Below are positions 8,926 to 17,345 of a stretch of 56,176 bases of DNA, in pieces. A program made the translations under genes and the position numbers. The DNA comes from Actinomycetota bacterium (GTDB lineage Bacteria > Actinomycetota > Thermoleophilia > Solirubrobacterales > Solirubrobacteraceae): positions 1 through 56,176 of the forward strand of contig VAWY01000133.1 in NCBI GenBank assembly GCA_005888335.1, in the 5' to 3' direction. Position 1 is the first letter of the stretch; each line of letters opens with the position of its first letter. The notes below the pieces were generated by a model. It made no database searches. It was not told where the DNA came from and worked only from the letters and a program-made list of their open reading frames with translations.

Positions 8926-10188
8926 CTAGGCTTCGCCGGCCTCGGCCGCGGCGTCGAGCTCGTCCGCCGCCTCCTCCGCTCCGCGAAGGTCCGAGAGCGA
9001 GAAGTCGACCTCTTCGCCGAACGTCCGCAGGATCCGCACGCGCAGCGCCGCGTAGCGCCGCAGCGCCTCGCTGCGCCGCCCGCGGGCGAGGCACAGGCCG
9101 ATGATCTCGCGGTGGACGTCGATGTCGAACGGCTCGAGCTCGCCGAGCCGTTCGAGGTGCTGCCCCGCGGTGTCGAGGTCGCCCGAGCGGCGCGCGATGG
9201 CCGTGAGCGCCCGCAGCGCGTCGGCGGCGAGCCGCCGCAGGGCGTCGCGCTGGACCATCGCCCAGTCGGCGTAGGGCTCGTCGGCGAGGAAGTCGCCGGT
9301 ATAGAGAGTGAGGGCGCTCTCGAGGCGCTCGCGGGCGAGCATCACGCGCCCGGTGGCGAGGTGGTCGAGCCCGGCGCGGACCTGATCCTCGAAGTCGTCG
9401 GCGTCGATGTAGACGTGGCGGCGGTCGATCGCGTAGCCGCCCTGGACGTTGAGGATGAACGACGAGGACTCGCGAGGCGCGCGCTGGGGCTCGAGCCGGG
9501 CGCGCAGCGCGTGCACGAAGTGACGCACGCTGCCGAGGATGCGGCGGTCGGCGCCGGGCCAGATCGTCTCGGCGATCTCCTCGCGGCGGACGACGCGGTG
9601 GCGCTCGGCGAGCAGGTACTTGAACAGCTGGCCGGGGCGCTGCTCGAGCCAGCGCCCGCCGATCGAGCCCTCGCTGCTCTCGACGCGCGTGCCGCCGAAG
9701 GTGTAGATCCGCAGCCGGGCGCCGGTGGTCCAGTGCGGCTCGGTCCGCCGCCGGCGGTCGCGCAGGTCGCCCGGGCGCAGCTCGACGAGCACCCGCGAGC
9801 CGTCGGCGTCCAGCGGGGCGGCGGTCACCCACGCGGCGCGCACCGGCGCGGCGGGGGGCAGGTCCAGCCGGATCTCCGGGAGGGCCCGGCCCTCCTCGGC
9901 CGCCATCTCCGTGAGGCAGACGTGCTCGAGCGGGCCTGGACGGCGGCAGCCGAGCAGCTCGCAGGATGATCCCGGGCGTCCCTCCGCGGACGCCGCGTCG
10001 CCGAGGATGGCGACGGCGGCCGGGTTCGCCGCCAGGATCGTCCGGTCGCGGTCGACGACGAGGATGCCGTACGGGAACGCCTCGAAGACCTCGATCTCCA
10101 CGCGCGCGTGCGCGACCCGCCGCCCCGTCGGGCGGGGACGGGCGGGAACGTGGGGCACGATCGCGCGCGCCTGATTGGTGCGTTCCAC
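8926..10188 (-). CDS. PAS - winged helix - BTAD transcriptional regulator (SARP-like)
   Basis: 420 residues in three parts. Residues about 30-130 look like a PAS sensor (VFEAFPYGILVVDRDRTILAANPAAV). Residues about 155-255 are an OmpR/SARP-type winged-helix DNA-binding domain (LRIYTFGGTRV, PGQLFKYLLAERHRVVRREEIAETIWP, SVRHFVHALRARLEP). Residues about 260-400 are a bacterial transcriptional activation domain of TPR-like helices (ALTLYTGDFLADEPY, LERLGELEPFDIDVHREII). SARPs normally have the winged helix first; a leading PAS domain suggests ligand or redox control. The GTG start at 10188 has no obvious ribosome-binding site; a GTG at 10101 is an alternative. It diverges from the LuxR-led surface locus across a 356-bp region with repeated TAAC sites, so that locus is its likely target. 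Confidence 0.85.
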   Translation of the reverse strand: MERTNQARAIVPHVPARPRPTGRRVAHARVEIEVFEAFPYGILVVDRDRTILAANPAAVAILGDAASAEGRPGSSCELLGCRRPGPLEHVCLTEMAAEEGRALPEIRLDLPPAAPVRAAWVTAAPLDADGSRVLVELRPGDLRDRRRRTEPHWTTGARLRIYTFGGTRVESSEGSIGGRWLEQRPGQLFKYLLAERHRVVRREEIAETIWPGADRRILGSVRHFVHALRARLEPQRAPRESSSFILNVQGGYAIDRRHVYIDADDFEDQVRAGLDHLATGRVMLARERLESALTLYTGDFLADEPYADWAMVQRDALRRLAADALRALTAIARRSGDLDTAGQHLERLGELEPFDIDVHREIIGLCLARGRRSEALRRYAALRVRILRTFGEEVDFSLSDLRGAEEAADELDAAAEAGEA

Positions 10189-10324
10189 TTAGAGGACCGG
10201 AATTTCTCGAATCGGTCACGACCGTCGCGTGACCCTTTGGGACGATCCTGCTCCTTGTTCTACATCACGCGCATGGGTAATTCGTGCAATTCGCGCCGCC
10301 CAGCGCTGCAGAAGTCGATCCGCG

Positions 10325-10351
10325 TAACCGGCAGCTAACAGCCACGCTAAC
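10325..10351. repeat. Three TAAC direct repeats, helical-turn spacing
   Basis: TAAC occurs at 10325, 10336 and 10348, each preceded by GCG, AGC or CGC, giving (G/C)GC-TAAC-like units 11 and 12 bp apart. Direct repeats spaced by one helical turn are the usual binding pattern of SARP and PhoB-type winged helices. They lie between the SARP-like gene and the LuxR gene, so they are a candidate operator for that regulator. Confidence 0.4.
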
Positions 10352-10358
10352 TCGGCCC

Positions 10359-10382
10359 CGTCGTTCGGCGACGTAGCGTCGC
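10359..10382. promoter_or_regulatory. Two mutually exclusive hairpins upstream of the LuxR gene
   Basis: CGTCG-TTCGG-CGACG (10359-10373) and GCGACG-TAG-CGTCGC (10368-10382) share the central strand, so only one hairpin can form at a time. This is an attenuator-like arrangement, though no U-run follows. The rest of the 356-bp gap (10189-10544) shows nothing else I can name. Confidence 0.3.
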
Positions 10383-10544
10383 CCTCGGAAAGCCCCGGAG
10401 ACACGGCTCCCGCCGCCACCGCGAGACGCCGCGCACCACCCGGAGGCCATGCAACCAAGGAAGGGGCCTGGTGCTCGCTGCGATCTCTGCGCGAAGCCTG
10501 ACCGTGTCATGCCATGACGGCGACCCGACCGGGGCGATCAGGCG

Positions 10545-11249
10545 ATGAGGAACGACCTCATTGGCAACCCGCTAGGTGGCCTGGTGTCGGACATCGACGT
10601 GTCGGTGGCGGTTGCCGCCGACGAGGCGACGTCCCGCCGGATCGCCACGCTCCTCGCTCACGAGGGGCTCACCGTCGCGGCCCGGGCCTCCGGGCCGCGA
10701 CGCCTCCCCGACGCCTGCCAGAACCGGCCGCCGCACGTGGCGGTGGTGGCGTGGAAGGCGTGCGGACCCGAACCCGCTGCCGCCGTACGCCACGTGCGCC
10801 GCGCGCTGTCGCGCTCGCGCGTGGTGGTGGTGATCGGCGACAACCGCCGCCAGGACATGCGCGGCGCGGTGGACGCCGGCGCGGACGCCGTCGTCCTGGA
10901 GTCCCGGCTCGCGGCGACGCTCGCCGTGACCATCCGCGCGGTCTGCGCCGGTCAGGCGTGCGTCCCGCGCGAGTTGCGCCGCCAGTTCGAGCGCCCGCTG
11001 CTGTCGCCGCGGGAGCGCCAGGTCCTCGGCATGGTCGCCGCCGGCCTGGGCAACGCCGACATCGCCAAGAAGCTGTTCCTCGCCGAGAGCACGGTCAAGG
11101 GTCACCTGTCCTCGGCGTTCTCGAAGCTCGGGATTCACTCGCGCCGCGAAGCGAGCGCGCTGGTGCGCGACCCGGAGGCGCACCTTGGGATCGACCTGCC
11201 GGCGGTGCCACCCACCCCGCAGGCCACAGGCAACGGAGGGCCGCGATGA
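10545..11249 (+). CDS. LuxR-family regulator with degenerate receiver domain
   Basis: 234 residues. The C-terminal part is a clear LuxR/FixJ helix-turn-helix (LSPRERQVLGMVAAGL, IAKKLFLAESTVKGHLSS, about residues 150-205). The N-terminal 130 residues have the alternating pattern of a CheY-like receiver (VSVAVAADEATSRRIATLL, RVVVVIGDN, VDAGADAVVLES), but where the phosphorylated Asp should follow the third strand the sequence reads VAVVAWKACG, with no acidic residue. It is therefore probably a phosphorylation-independent or ligand-controlled pseudo-receiver. Its TGA overlaps the ATG of the next gene (ATGA). First gene of a long surface-polysaccharide and secreted-protein run, which it probably controls together with the divergent SARP-like protein. 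Confidence 0.85.
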   Translation: MRNDLIGNPLGGLVSDIDVSVAVAADEATSRRIATLLAHEGLTVAARASGPRRLPDACQNRPPHVAVVAWKACGPEPAAAVRHVRRALSRSRVVVVIGDNRRQDMRGAVDAGADAVVLESRLAATLAVTIRAVCAGQACVPRELRRQFERPLLSPRERQVLGMVAAGLGNADIAKKLFLAESTVKGHLSSAFSKLGIHSRREASALVRDPEAHLGIDLPAVPPTPQATGNGGPR

Positions 11250-13507
11250 TGCTGTATCAGCTGGAGGGTGCGCCGGACGCCGCGGAACGGCGACACCGGC
11301 GCGAGGACTCACGCGCCGCTGAGCCGGCGCCGCTGCTGTCGATCATCGTGCCGACGCGCGACGAGGAGGCCAACGTCGTGCCGCTGCTCGAGCTCCTCGA
11401 CGACGTGGCGCCCGAGGTCCCGGCCGAGATCATCTTCGTCGACGACAGCGACGACGGCACCGCGTCCGTGGTCGCCGAGGCGGGCGCGCGCTGCCGGCGC
11501 GACGTCGGGCTGATCCACCGCCCACGCGAGCGGCGCGCCGACGGGCTCGGCGGCGCCGTCGTCGAGGGCCTGTGGGCCGCGCGCGGCACCTGGGCGTGCG
11601 TCATGGACGGCGACCTCCAGCACCCGCCGGAGCTCATCGCCGACCTGCTGGCCGAGGCCGAGCGCAGCGGCGCCGACCTCGTCGTCGCCAGCCGCCGCGC
11701 GCCGCACGGCGACGCCGACGCGCTGTCGGTGCCGCGGGCGGCCGTGTCGCGGACGTTCACCGGGCTGGCGCGGCGCCTGTTCGCGCGGCGACTGGACGGC
11801 GTCAGCGACCCGATGAGCGGGTTCTTCCTCGTGCGCCGGGCGGCGCTCGACCTCGAGACGCTGCGGCCCCACGGCTTCAAGGTCCTGCTCGAGATCCTCG
11901 TCCGCACGCCGGGCCTGCGGGTCGCCGAGGTGCCGTTCCACTTCGGCGAGCGCACCGCCGGCCACAGCAAGGCCACGCCGCGCGAGGGCCTGCGGTTCCT
12001 GCGCCTGCTCTGGCGCCTGCGTATCGGCGACATGGTCGGGCGCTTCGCGCGCTTCGGCGTCGTCGGGCTGACGGGCCTGCTGGTCAACACGCTCGCGCTC
12101 GTGGCGCTGACCGAGGGCGTCGGCTTCTACTACCTGCTCTCTGCGGTCGTCGCCAGCCAGCTGTCGACGCTGTGGAACTTCTTCCTGACCGACCTGTGGG
12201 TCTTCCGCGGGCGGCCGAAGGGGCGCACGAGGGTGGCGCGGCTCGCGCTGTTCGCGGTGATGAACAACCTGGCACTGCTGCTGCGCTCGCCCATCCTCGT
12301 GCTGCTCACGGCGGGCCTCGGTATCCACTACCTGGTCTCGAACCTGCTGTCGCTGGCGCTGCTGACGGTCCTGCGCTACAGCGTCGCGGACGTGTGGATC
12401 TGGGCGCGCGACCCGCTCGGGCGCGACGCGCAGGACACGCACGCCTACGACATCCACGGGCTCGTCAGCGTCCGCTCCGAGGTCGCGCTGCCCGAGCTCG
12501 AGGGCTTCCGCGTCACCCCGAACGGCGCGCACCCGATGATCGACGTGCGCCTGGGCGCGGTCGCGTCGAGCGACGGGCGCATCGAGTTCTCCAGCAACGG
12601 CCACGGGCCCGAGCGGCGCATCCGCTACCGCGAGGCGCTGGGCAACCTGGGCTTCGGCGTGGAGATCACGGTGGGCGGCCGCATCGAGGTGGTCGCCTCG
12701 CCGGCGCTGCGCTTCTCGCCGCACGTCCTCTACACGAACGTCGTCGAGCCGATCCTGCGCTGGACGTTCGTGGAGAAGGGCTACGCGCTCGTCCACGGCG
12801 CGTGCCTGGCCGACCGCGGGCGCGCGCTGCTGATCACGGCGCGGACGGACACCGGCAAGACGACGACGACGCTCAAGGCGCTCGAGCACCGCCCGTGGTC
12901 GTTCCTCTCGGACGACCTGACGCTGGTGTCCGCCGACGGCCGCGTCCTCGCCTACCCCAAGCCGATGACGATCAGCCGCCACACCCTCAAGGCGGTCAGC
13001 CAGGCGCTGCTCTCGCGCCGCGAGCGCGCGGGCCTGCTCGTCCAGAGCCGGATCCACTCGCGCTCCGGACGGCGCCTGGCGATGATCATCGCCCGCCTGC
13101 ACCTGCCGGCGGCGACGATCAACCTGCTCGTCCAGGCCCTGGTGCCGCCGCCGAAGTACTTCGTCGAACGGCTGGTGCCCGGCGTGGCGCGGGCCGGCGG
13201 CGCCCGGCTGGAGCGCATGGTGGTCATCCAGCGCGACGGCGAGGGCGTCTACGTCCTCGACGGCCAGGAGGCGCTGGACACGCTGATGGCCAACAGCGCT
13301 GACGCGTACGGCTTCCCGCCCTACGACGCCATCGAAGGGTTCCTCAACAACAACGGGCGCGACCTGCGCCTGGACGAGCGGGCGATCGTCGCCGCGGCCC
13401 TGGCCGACGTGCGGACGACGCTGCTGCGCAGCCGCACCATGGATTGGTGGCGCGGCCTGCCCGTCCTGGTCGACGGCACCGCTCCCGCGGGCAGGGCGGG
13501 CGACTGA
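11246..13507 (+). CDS. GT2 glycosyltransferase - GtrA - HPr kinase-like ATPase fusion
   Basis: 753 residues in three modules. Residues about 30-250 are a dolichyl/polyprenyl-phosphate mannosyltransferase-like GT2 domain (LSIIVPTRDEEANV, FVDDSDDGT, VMDGDLQHPPE). Residues about 265-395 are a GtrA-like four-helix membrane domain (GRFARFGVVGLTGLLVN, WNFFLTDLWVF). Residues about 410-740 are a soluble C-terminal part with a P-loop at Gly537-Lys538 (TDTGKTTTT) and FLSDDLTLVS, the pattern of HPr kinase/PEPCK-like domains. The first two modules should load a sugar onto polyprenyl phosphate and flip or anchor it; the third could phosphorylate or regulate. GGAGGG precedes the ATG, which overlaps the LuxR stop. 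The fusion is unusual to me. Confidence 0.85.
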   Translation: MMLYQLEGAPDAAERRHRREDSRAAEPAPLLSIIVPTRDEEANVVPLLELLDDVAPEVPAEIIFVDDSDDGTASVVAEAGARCRRDVGLIHRPRERRADGLGGAVVEGLWAARGTWACVMDGDLQHPPELIADLLAEAERSGADLVVASRRAPHGDADALSVPRAAVSRTFTGLARRLFARRLDGVSDPMSGFFLVRRAALDLETLRPHGFKVLLEILVRTPGLRVAEVPFHFGERTAGHSKATPREGLRFLRLLWRLRIGDMVGRFARFGVVGLTGLLVNTLALVALTEGVGFYYLLSAVVASQLSTLWNFFLTDLWVFRGRPKGRTRVARLALFAVMNNLALLLRSPILVLLTAGLGIHYLVSNLLSLALLTVLRYSVADVWIWARDPLGRDAQDTHAYDIHGLVSVRSEVALPELEGFRVTPNGAHPMIDVRLGAVASSDGRIEFSSNGHGPERRIRYREALGNLGFGVEITVGGRIEVVASPALRFSPHVLYTNVVEPILRWTFVEKGYALVHGACLADRGRALLITARTDTGKTTTTLKALEHRPWSFLSDDLTLVSADGRVLAYPKPMTISRHTLKAVSQALLSRRERAGLLVQSRIHSRSGRRLAMIIARLHLPAATINLLVQALVPPPKYFVERLVPGVARAGGARLERMVVIQRDGEGVYVLDGQEALDTLMANSADAYGFPPYDAIEGFLNNNGRDLRLDERAIVAAALADVRTTLLRSRTMDWWRGLPVLVDGTAPAGRAGD

Positions 13508-13512
13508 GGATC

Positions 13513-15060
13513 GTGACGACGACCGCCGGACCGCTGCTCGAGCCGCCCCCGGAGCGGCTCGACGTCCCCGCCGCCCCCGCCGTGCCGGTCGCGCCGCCGC
13601 GCGACCGGACGGCGTGGGCGCTGGGGCTCGTCCTCGCCGCCGGCGCGCTGCTGCGCGTGTGGCACATCGACGCGATCGGCCTCAACAGCGACGAGGCCGT
13701 CTACGTCGGCCAGGCGGCGGGGATCGGGCACGTGCAGGGCCTCGACCCCTACTTCCCGATCTTCCGCGCCCACCCGCTGCTGTTCCAGACGGTGCTGTCG
13801 TTCGGGTTCCGGCTCGGCCTCGAGCCCGGCTCGTTCGAGCGCCTCGCCTCCGCGGTCGTCGGGCTCCTCAACGTCCTGCTGGTCTTCGAGATCGGCCGGC
13901 TGCTCTACGGGCGCCGCGCGGGCCTGCTGGCCGCGATGGCGCTCGCGCTCATGCCCTACGACGTCGTCGTCAGCCGCCAGGTGCTCCTCGACGGCCCGAT
14001 GACGCTGTGCGCGACGCTCGCGCTCTACATGATGGTCCGCTTCGCGATGAGCGAGCGGGCGATGTGGCTCTACGGCGCCGGCGCCGCGCTCGGGCTCACC
14101 GTGCTGGCCAAGGAGACGGGCATCGTGCTCGTCGGCGCGATCTACGCGTTCCTCGCGCTCTCGCCGGCGGTCAGGGTGCGCCTCAAGGACCTCGCGAAGT
14201 CGATGGGCGTCATGGCGCTGGTCGTCGCGCCCTATCCGCTGGCGCTGATGCTCTCGGGCGAGAGCGGGACGGGCGGCAACTTCCTGACCTGGCAGCTGCT
14301 GCGCCGCCCCAACCACACGTGGGACTTCTACGCGACCACGGTCCCGGGCGCGATCGGGCCGGTCGTGCTCGCCGCCGCGGCCGTCGGGCTCTGGCGCAGT
14401 CGCCGCCTGCGGTCGTGGCGCGAGACGCTGCTGCTGTCGTGGATCCTCGCGCCGACCGCCTTCTTCCAGGTGTGGCCCGTGAAGGGCTACCAGTACCTGC
14501 TGCCGGCCGCACCCGCGGTGGCTCTGCTCGCCGGGCGCGGTCTGGCCGGGTTGGGCAGCTGGGTGCGGCCGGTGGCAGTGGCTGCGGTCGTGCTGACGCT
14601 GGTCGTGCCGAGCTGGCAGAAGATCCAGCCCGCGAACGGCTCCTCGTCGCTGGCCGGCACCGGCGGCGTGCCGGGCGGCCGCGAGGCCGGCCTGTGGGTC
14701 GGCGAGCACGTGCCGCTGGGCGCCTCGCTGCTGACGGTCGGCCCGTCGATGGCCAACATCCTGCAGTTCTACGGGCGCCGCAAGGCCTACGGCCTCTCGG
14801 TGAGCCTGAACCCGCTGCGGCGCAACCCGACGTACGAGCCGCTGGCCAACCCGGATCTGGCGATCCGCCACGGCGCGCTGCGCTACGTGGTCTGGGACGC
14901 GTTCTCGGCTCAGCGCTCGCCCGTGTTCTCCCGTCGCCTGCTGCGCTACGCCGACCGCTACAACGGGCGCGTCGTCGAGACCGAGTCCGTGCCCGGGCGC
15001 ACGCGCTCGGGCAAGACCGCGCGGACGCCGGTCATCGTCATCTACGAGGTGCGGCCGTGA
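13513..15060 (+). CDS. GT-C membrane glycosyltransferase, family 39/ArnT-like
   Basis: 515 residues with roughly ten membrane segments. After a Pro-rich cytosolic start comes the first helix (WALGLVLAAGALLRVWHID) and, in the first extracellular loop, LNSDEAVYVG with the acidic pair Asp60-Glu61, the conserved GT-C catalytic motif of PMT/ArnT-type enzymes. Other family features are SRQVLLDGPMTLCATLALYM and VLAKETG. It should transfer a sugar from a polyprenyl-phosphate donor, plausibly the product of the preceding GT2-GtrA protein, to a protein or lipid outside the membrane. GTG at 13513 is preceded by GAGG and follows the previous stop by five bases; its TGA overlaps the next GTG. Confidence 0.88.
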   Translation: MTTTAGPLLEPPPERLDVPAAPAVPVAPPRDRTAWALGLVLAAGALLRVWHIDAIGLNSDEAVYVGQAAGIGHVQGLDPYFPIFRAHPLLFQTVLSFGFRLGLEPGSFERLASAVVGLLNVLLVFEIGRLLYGRRAGLLAAMALALMPYDVVVSRQVLLDGPMTLCATLALYMMVRFAMSERAMWLYGAGAALGLTVLAKETGIVLVGAIYAFLALSPAVRVRLKDLAKSMGVMALVVAPYPLALMLSGESGTGGNFLTWQLLRRPNHTWDFYATTVPGAIGPVVLAAAAVGLWRSRRLRSWRETLLLSWILAPTAFFQVWPVKGYQYLLPAAPAVALLAGRGLAGLGSWVRPVAVAAVVLTLVVPSWQKIQPANGSSSLAGTGGVPGGREAGLWVGEHVPLGASLLTVGPSMANILQFYGRRKAYGLSVSLNPLRRNPTYEPLANPDLAIRHGALRYVVWDAFSAQRSPVFSRRLLRYADRYNGRVVETESVPGRTRSGKTARTPVIVIYEVRP

Positions 15061-17345
15061 CGGGGCACCTGCTTCGCAGAAGCCTTGGCGCGAACGCTTC
15101 GCGTTCGCGGCGCCGCGCGCTGATCGCCGCCCTCGCCGCCGCCGCGGCGGTGTCCGCCGCGCCCGCCGGCGCCGCCGCCGCGAGCCCGCCGCGCCCGGCG
15201 ACGCCGATCAAGCACCTCGTCCTGCTGATGCAGGCCAACCACAGCTTCGACAACTACTTCGGCACCTACCCGGGCGCTGACGGCATCCCCAAGGGGACGT
15301 GCCAGCCGATCTCGCTGAGCCGGCCGGCCGCCGGCTGCGTCCGGCCGTTCCATCTCGGCGGGCGTCCCGTGCCCGACCTCGACCACCCGATCGACGTCTT
15401 CCGCCGCCAGCTCAACGGCGGTCGCATGAACGGGTTCGTCGCGGCCTACCGGCAGGTGGGCGCCGGGACGCATCAGTCGGTCATGGGCTACTACGACGAG
15501 CGGGACCTGCCCTTCTCGTGGGCGGTCGCGCGCCGGTACGTGCTCTTCGACCGGTTCTTCACCTCGGCTTCGGCCGGGACGCTCGCCAACCACATGTTCT
15601 GGATGACCGGCCGGCGCGGGACCAACGACCAGGACCAGATCCCGCCGAACGGCTTCGGCAACCTGCCCACGATCTTCGACCGCCTGCAGGCGGCCGGGGT
15701 CTCGTGGCGCGTCTACGTCGAGAACTACGACCCCGGCGTCACCTACCGCAACCGGAGCGGACCGCGCAGCTCGCAGCCCTCGACGGTGCCGCTGCTGGCC
15801 TTCGACCGCTTCATCGACGACAAGCGCCTGTTCGGCAACATCGTCGGCCTCGACCAGTACTACGACGACCTGCGCAACGGGACACTCCCCGCGGTCTCCT
15901 ACATCGTCACGTCGGCGTCGAGCGAGCGGCCGCCGGGCAGCGTCACCGCGGGCCAGCAGCTCGTGCGCACGCTCGTCGAGGCGCTCATCTCCAGCCGCTC
16001 GTGGAGGACGTCGGCCTTCATGTGGACCTACGACGACTGGGGCGGCTGGTTCGACCACATCAAGCCGCCGCAGGTCGACCGCTACGGCTACGGCTTCCGC
16101 GTCCCGGCGCTGCTCGTCAGCCCCTTCGCCCGCCGCGGGCGCGTCGATCACACCACGCTCGACTTCACCTCGATGCTCAAGTTCATCGAGCACAACTGGC
16201 ACCTCAAGCCGCTCGCGTTGCGCGATGCGCGCGCGAAGGACTTCCTCGGCGCCTTCGACTTCTCGCACGGGCCGCGCCCCGCTGAGCTGCTGCCGTCGCC
16301 CGAGACACCGCGCGCCCGGCCGCTGAAGGGGCGCGGCGTCGTGTACCTCTTCTACGGCGGCGCGCTCCTCGCGCTCCTCGCGCTCTTCGGGGCGGCCGTC
16401 CGGGGCGAGCGCCGCCGCCGCGCCGCGGGGCTCGCCGCGATCCTCGCGGCGGCCGTGGTCCTCTCCGGTCAGGCCGGCGGCTCGACCGCCCAGGCCGCGA
16501 CCGAGGTCCAGGCCGTCCCGGCGCTGCCGGGCCTGCGCCTCTCCTTCGAGGGCCAGCGCCTGCAGACCGACGCCGGCGGGCTCGTCGTCGTGCCGACCGA
16601 CGACCGCCGGGCGCTGCGCGCGGGCCTGCGCGGGCTGGACACCCCGCTGCGCCACGGCGTGCGCGCGCGGTTCTCCGGCTGGCGCCGCGGCCGCCTGACC
16701 TTCCGCCTGCTCTACGACGTGCACCCGGCCTTCGTCAACACCACCGGCCGGCGCGTCGACCCGAAGCGCATCGCCACGATCACGCTCGCCGGCCCGGCCG
16801 GCGCGCGCCTGGTCCTGCGCGGAGCCGGCGCCCACTGGATCCCCGGCAACCGGATCGTGCCGATCGGCCGGCGCCCCGTCTCGCGCCCGCTGGCGTGGGC
16901 GGTCGAGAGCGTCACCGCCGCCGGGACCAACGTCGTCACGCGCTCGCAGCAGAAGCTGGTGCCGAGCCGCCAGCGCCACCCTCGTATCCGCGTGCGCTTC
17001 TACAGCCTGCGCTTCGCCGCGCAGGACGCGCTGCTGCGCAGGTCGATCGGCTCGGCGATCACGCTGCGCTACCCCAACGGCCACGAGGAACGCCACACGC
17101 TCGGCCACGACGGCGCGCTGACGCTGCACGCGCTGCCGCGCGGCCTCTACCACGTGCGGCTCCAGGCGCCCGGCATGGCGGCGGCCTGGCCGGTGGCCCT
17201 CTCACGCGACCAAAAGCTGGAGGTTTCGGTGATCAGCTATCTCGACGTGGCGCTGGTCTTCGGCGCCCTGACCGCGATCGCGCTCGGGCTGCTGATCGCC
17301 GGCCAGCCGCGCCTACGCGCGCGGCTGAGGAGGGCGATGGCATGA
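15057..17345 (+). CDS. Membrane-anchored phospholipase C/acid phosphatase-like protein
   Basis: 762 residues. A signal peptide with an Arg cluster (SRSRRRALIAALAAAAAVSA) is followed by a phosphoesterase domain of the PLC/AcpA family, residues about 50-410: HLVLLMQANHSFDNYFGTYPG, SAGTLANHMFWMTG with probable nucleophile Thr175, and DDWGGWFDHIKPP (Asp326-Asp327, His334). The usual metal-binding Glu of 'ENRSFD' is Ala60 here, and the usual Asp-Glu pair is Asp-Asp. After the domain come two hydrophobic segments (about 430 and 465), a 200-residue beta-rich extracytoplasmic domain, and a C-terminal membrane helix. Substrate could be a phospholipid or lipid-linked sugar phosphate. GTG start overlaps the GT-C stop (GTGA). 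Confidence 0.82.
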   Translation: MTGHLLRRSLGANASRSRRRALIAALAAAAAVSAAPAGAAAASPPRPATPIKHLVLLMQANHSFDNYFGTYPGADGIPKGTCQPISLSRPAAGCVRPFHLGGRPVPDLDHPIDVFRRQLNGGRMNGFVAAYRQVGAGTHQSVMGYYDERDLPFSWAVARRYVLFDRFFTSASAGTLANHMFWMTGRRGTNDQDQIPPNGFGNLPTIFDRLQAAGVSWRVYVENYDPGVTYRNRSGPRSSQPSTVPLLAFDRFIDDKRLFGNIVGLDQYYDDLRNGTLPAVSYIVTSASSERPPGSVTAGQQLVRTLVEALISSRSWRTSAFMWTYDDWGGWFDHIKPPQVDRYGYGFRVPALLVSPFARRGRVDHTTLDFTSMLKFIEHNWHLKPLALRDARAKDFLGAFDFSHGPRPAELLPSPETPRARPLKGRGVVYLFYGGALLALLALFGAAVRGERRRRAAGLAAILAAAVVLSGQAGGSTAQAATEVQAVPALPGLRLSFEGQRLQTDAGGLVVVPTDDRRALRAGLRGLDTPLRHGVRARFSGWRRGRLTFRLLYDVHPAFVNTTGRRVDPKRIATITLAGPAGARLVLRGAGAHWIPGNRIVPIGRRPVSRPLAWAVESVTAAGTNVVTRSQQKLVPSRQRHPRIRVRFYSLRFAAQDALLRRSIGSAITLRYPNGHEERHTLGHDGALTLHALPRGLYHVRLQAPGMAAAWPVALSRDQKLEVSVISYLDVALVFGALTAIALGLLIAGQPRLRARLRRAMA

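Noticed and set aside
10189..10544. Cobalamin, c-di-AMP or SAM-type riboswitch in the regulator gap
   Set aside because: I looked for the conserved boxes of these classes and found none; only the hairpins and TAAC repeats stand out.
13614..17345. A 1243-codon plus-strand frame before the phospholipase C-like protein
   Set aside because: The first 480 codons overlap the GT39 gene in another frame and lack domain features; the GTGA junction at 15057 is the natural start.
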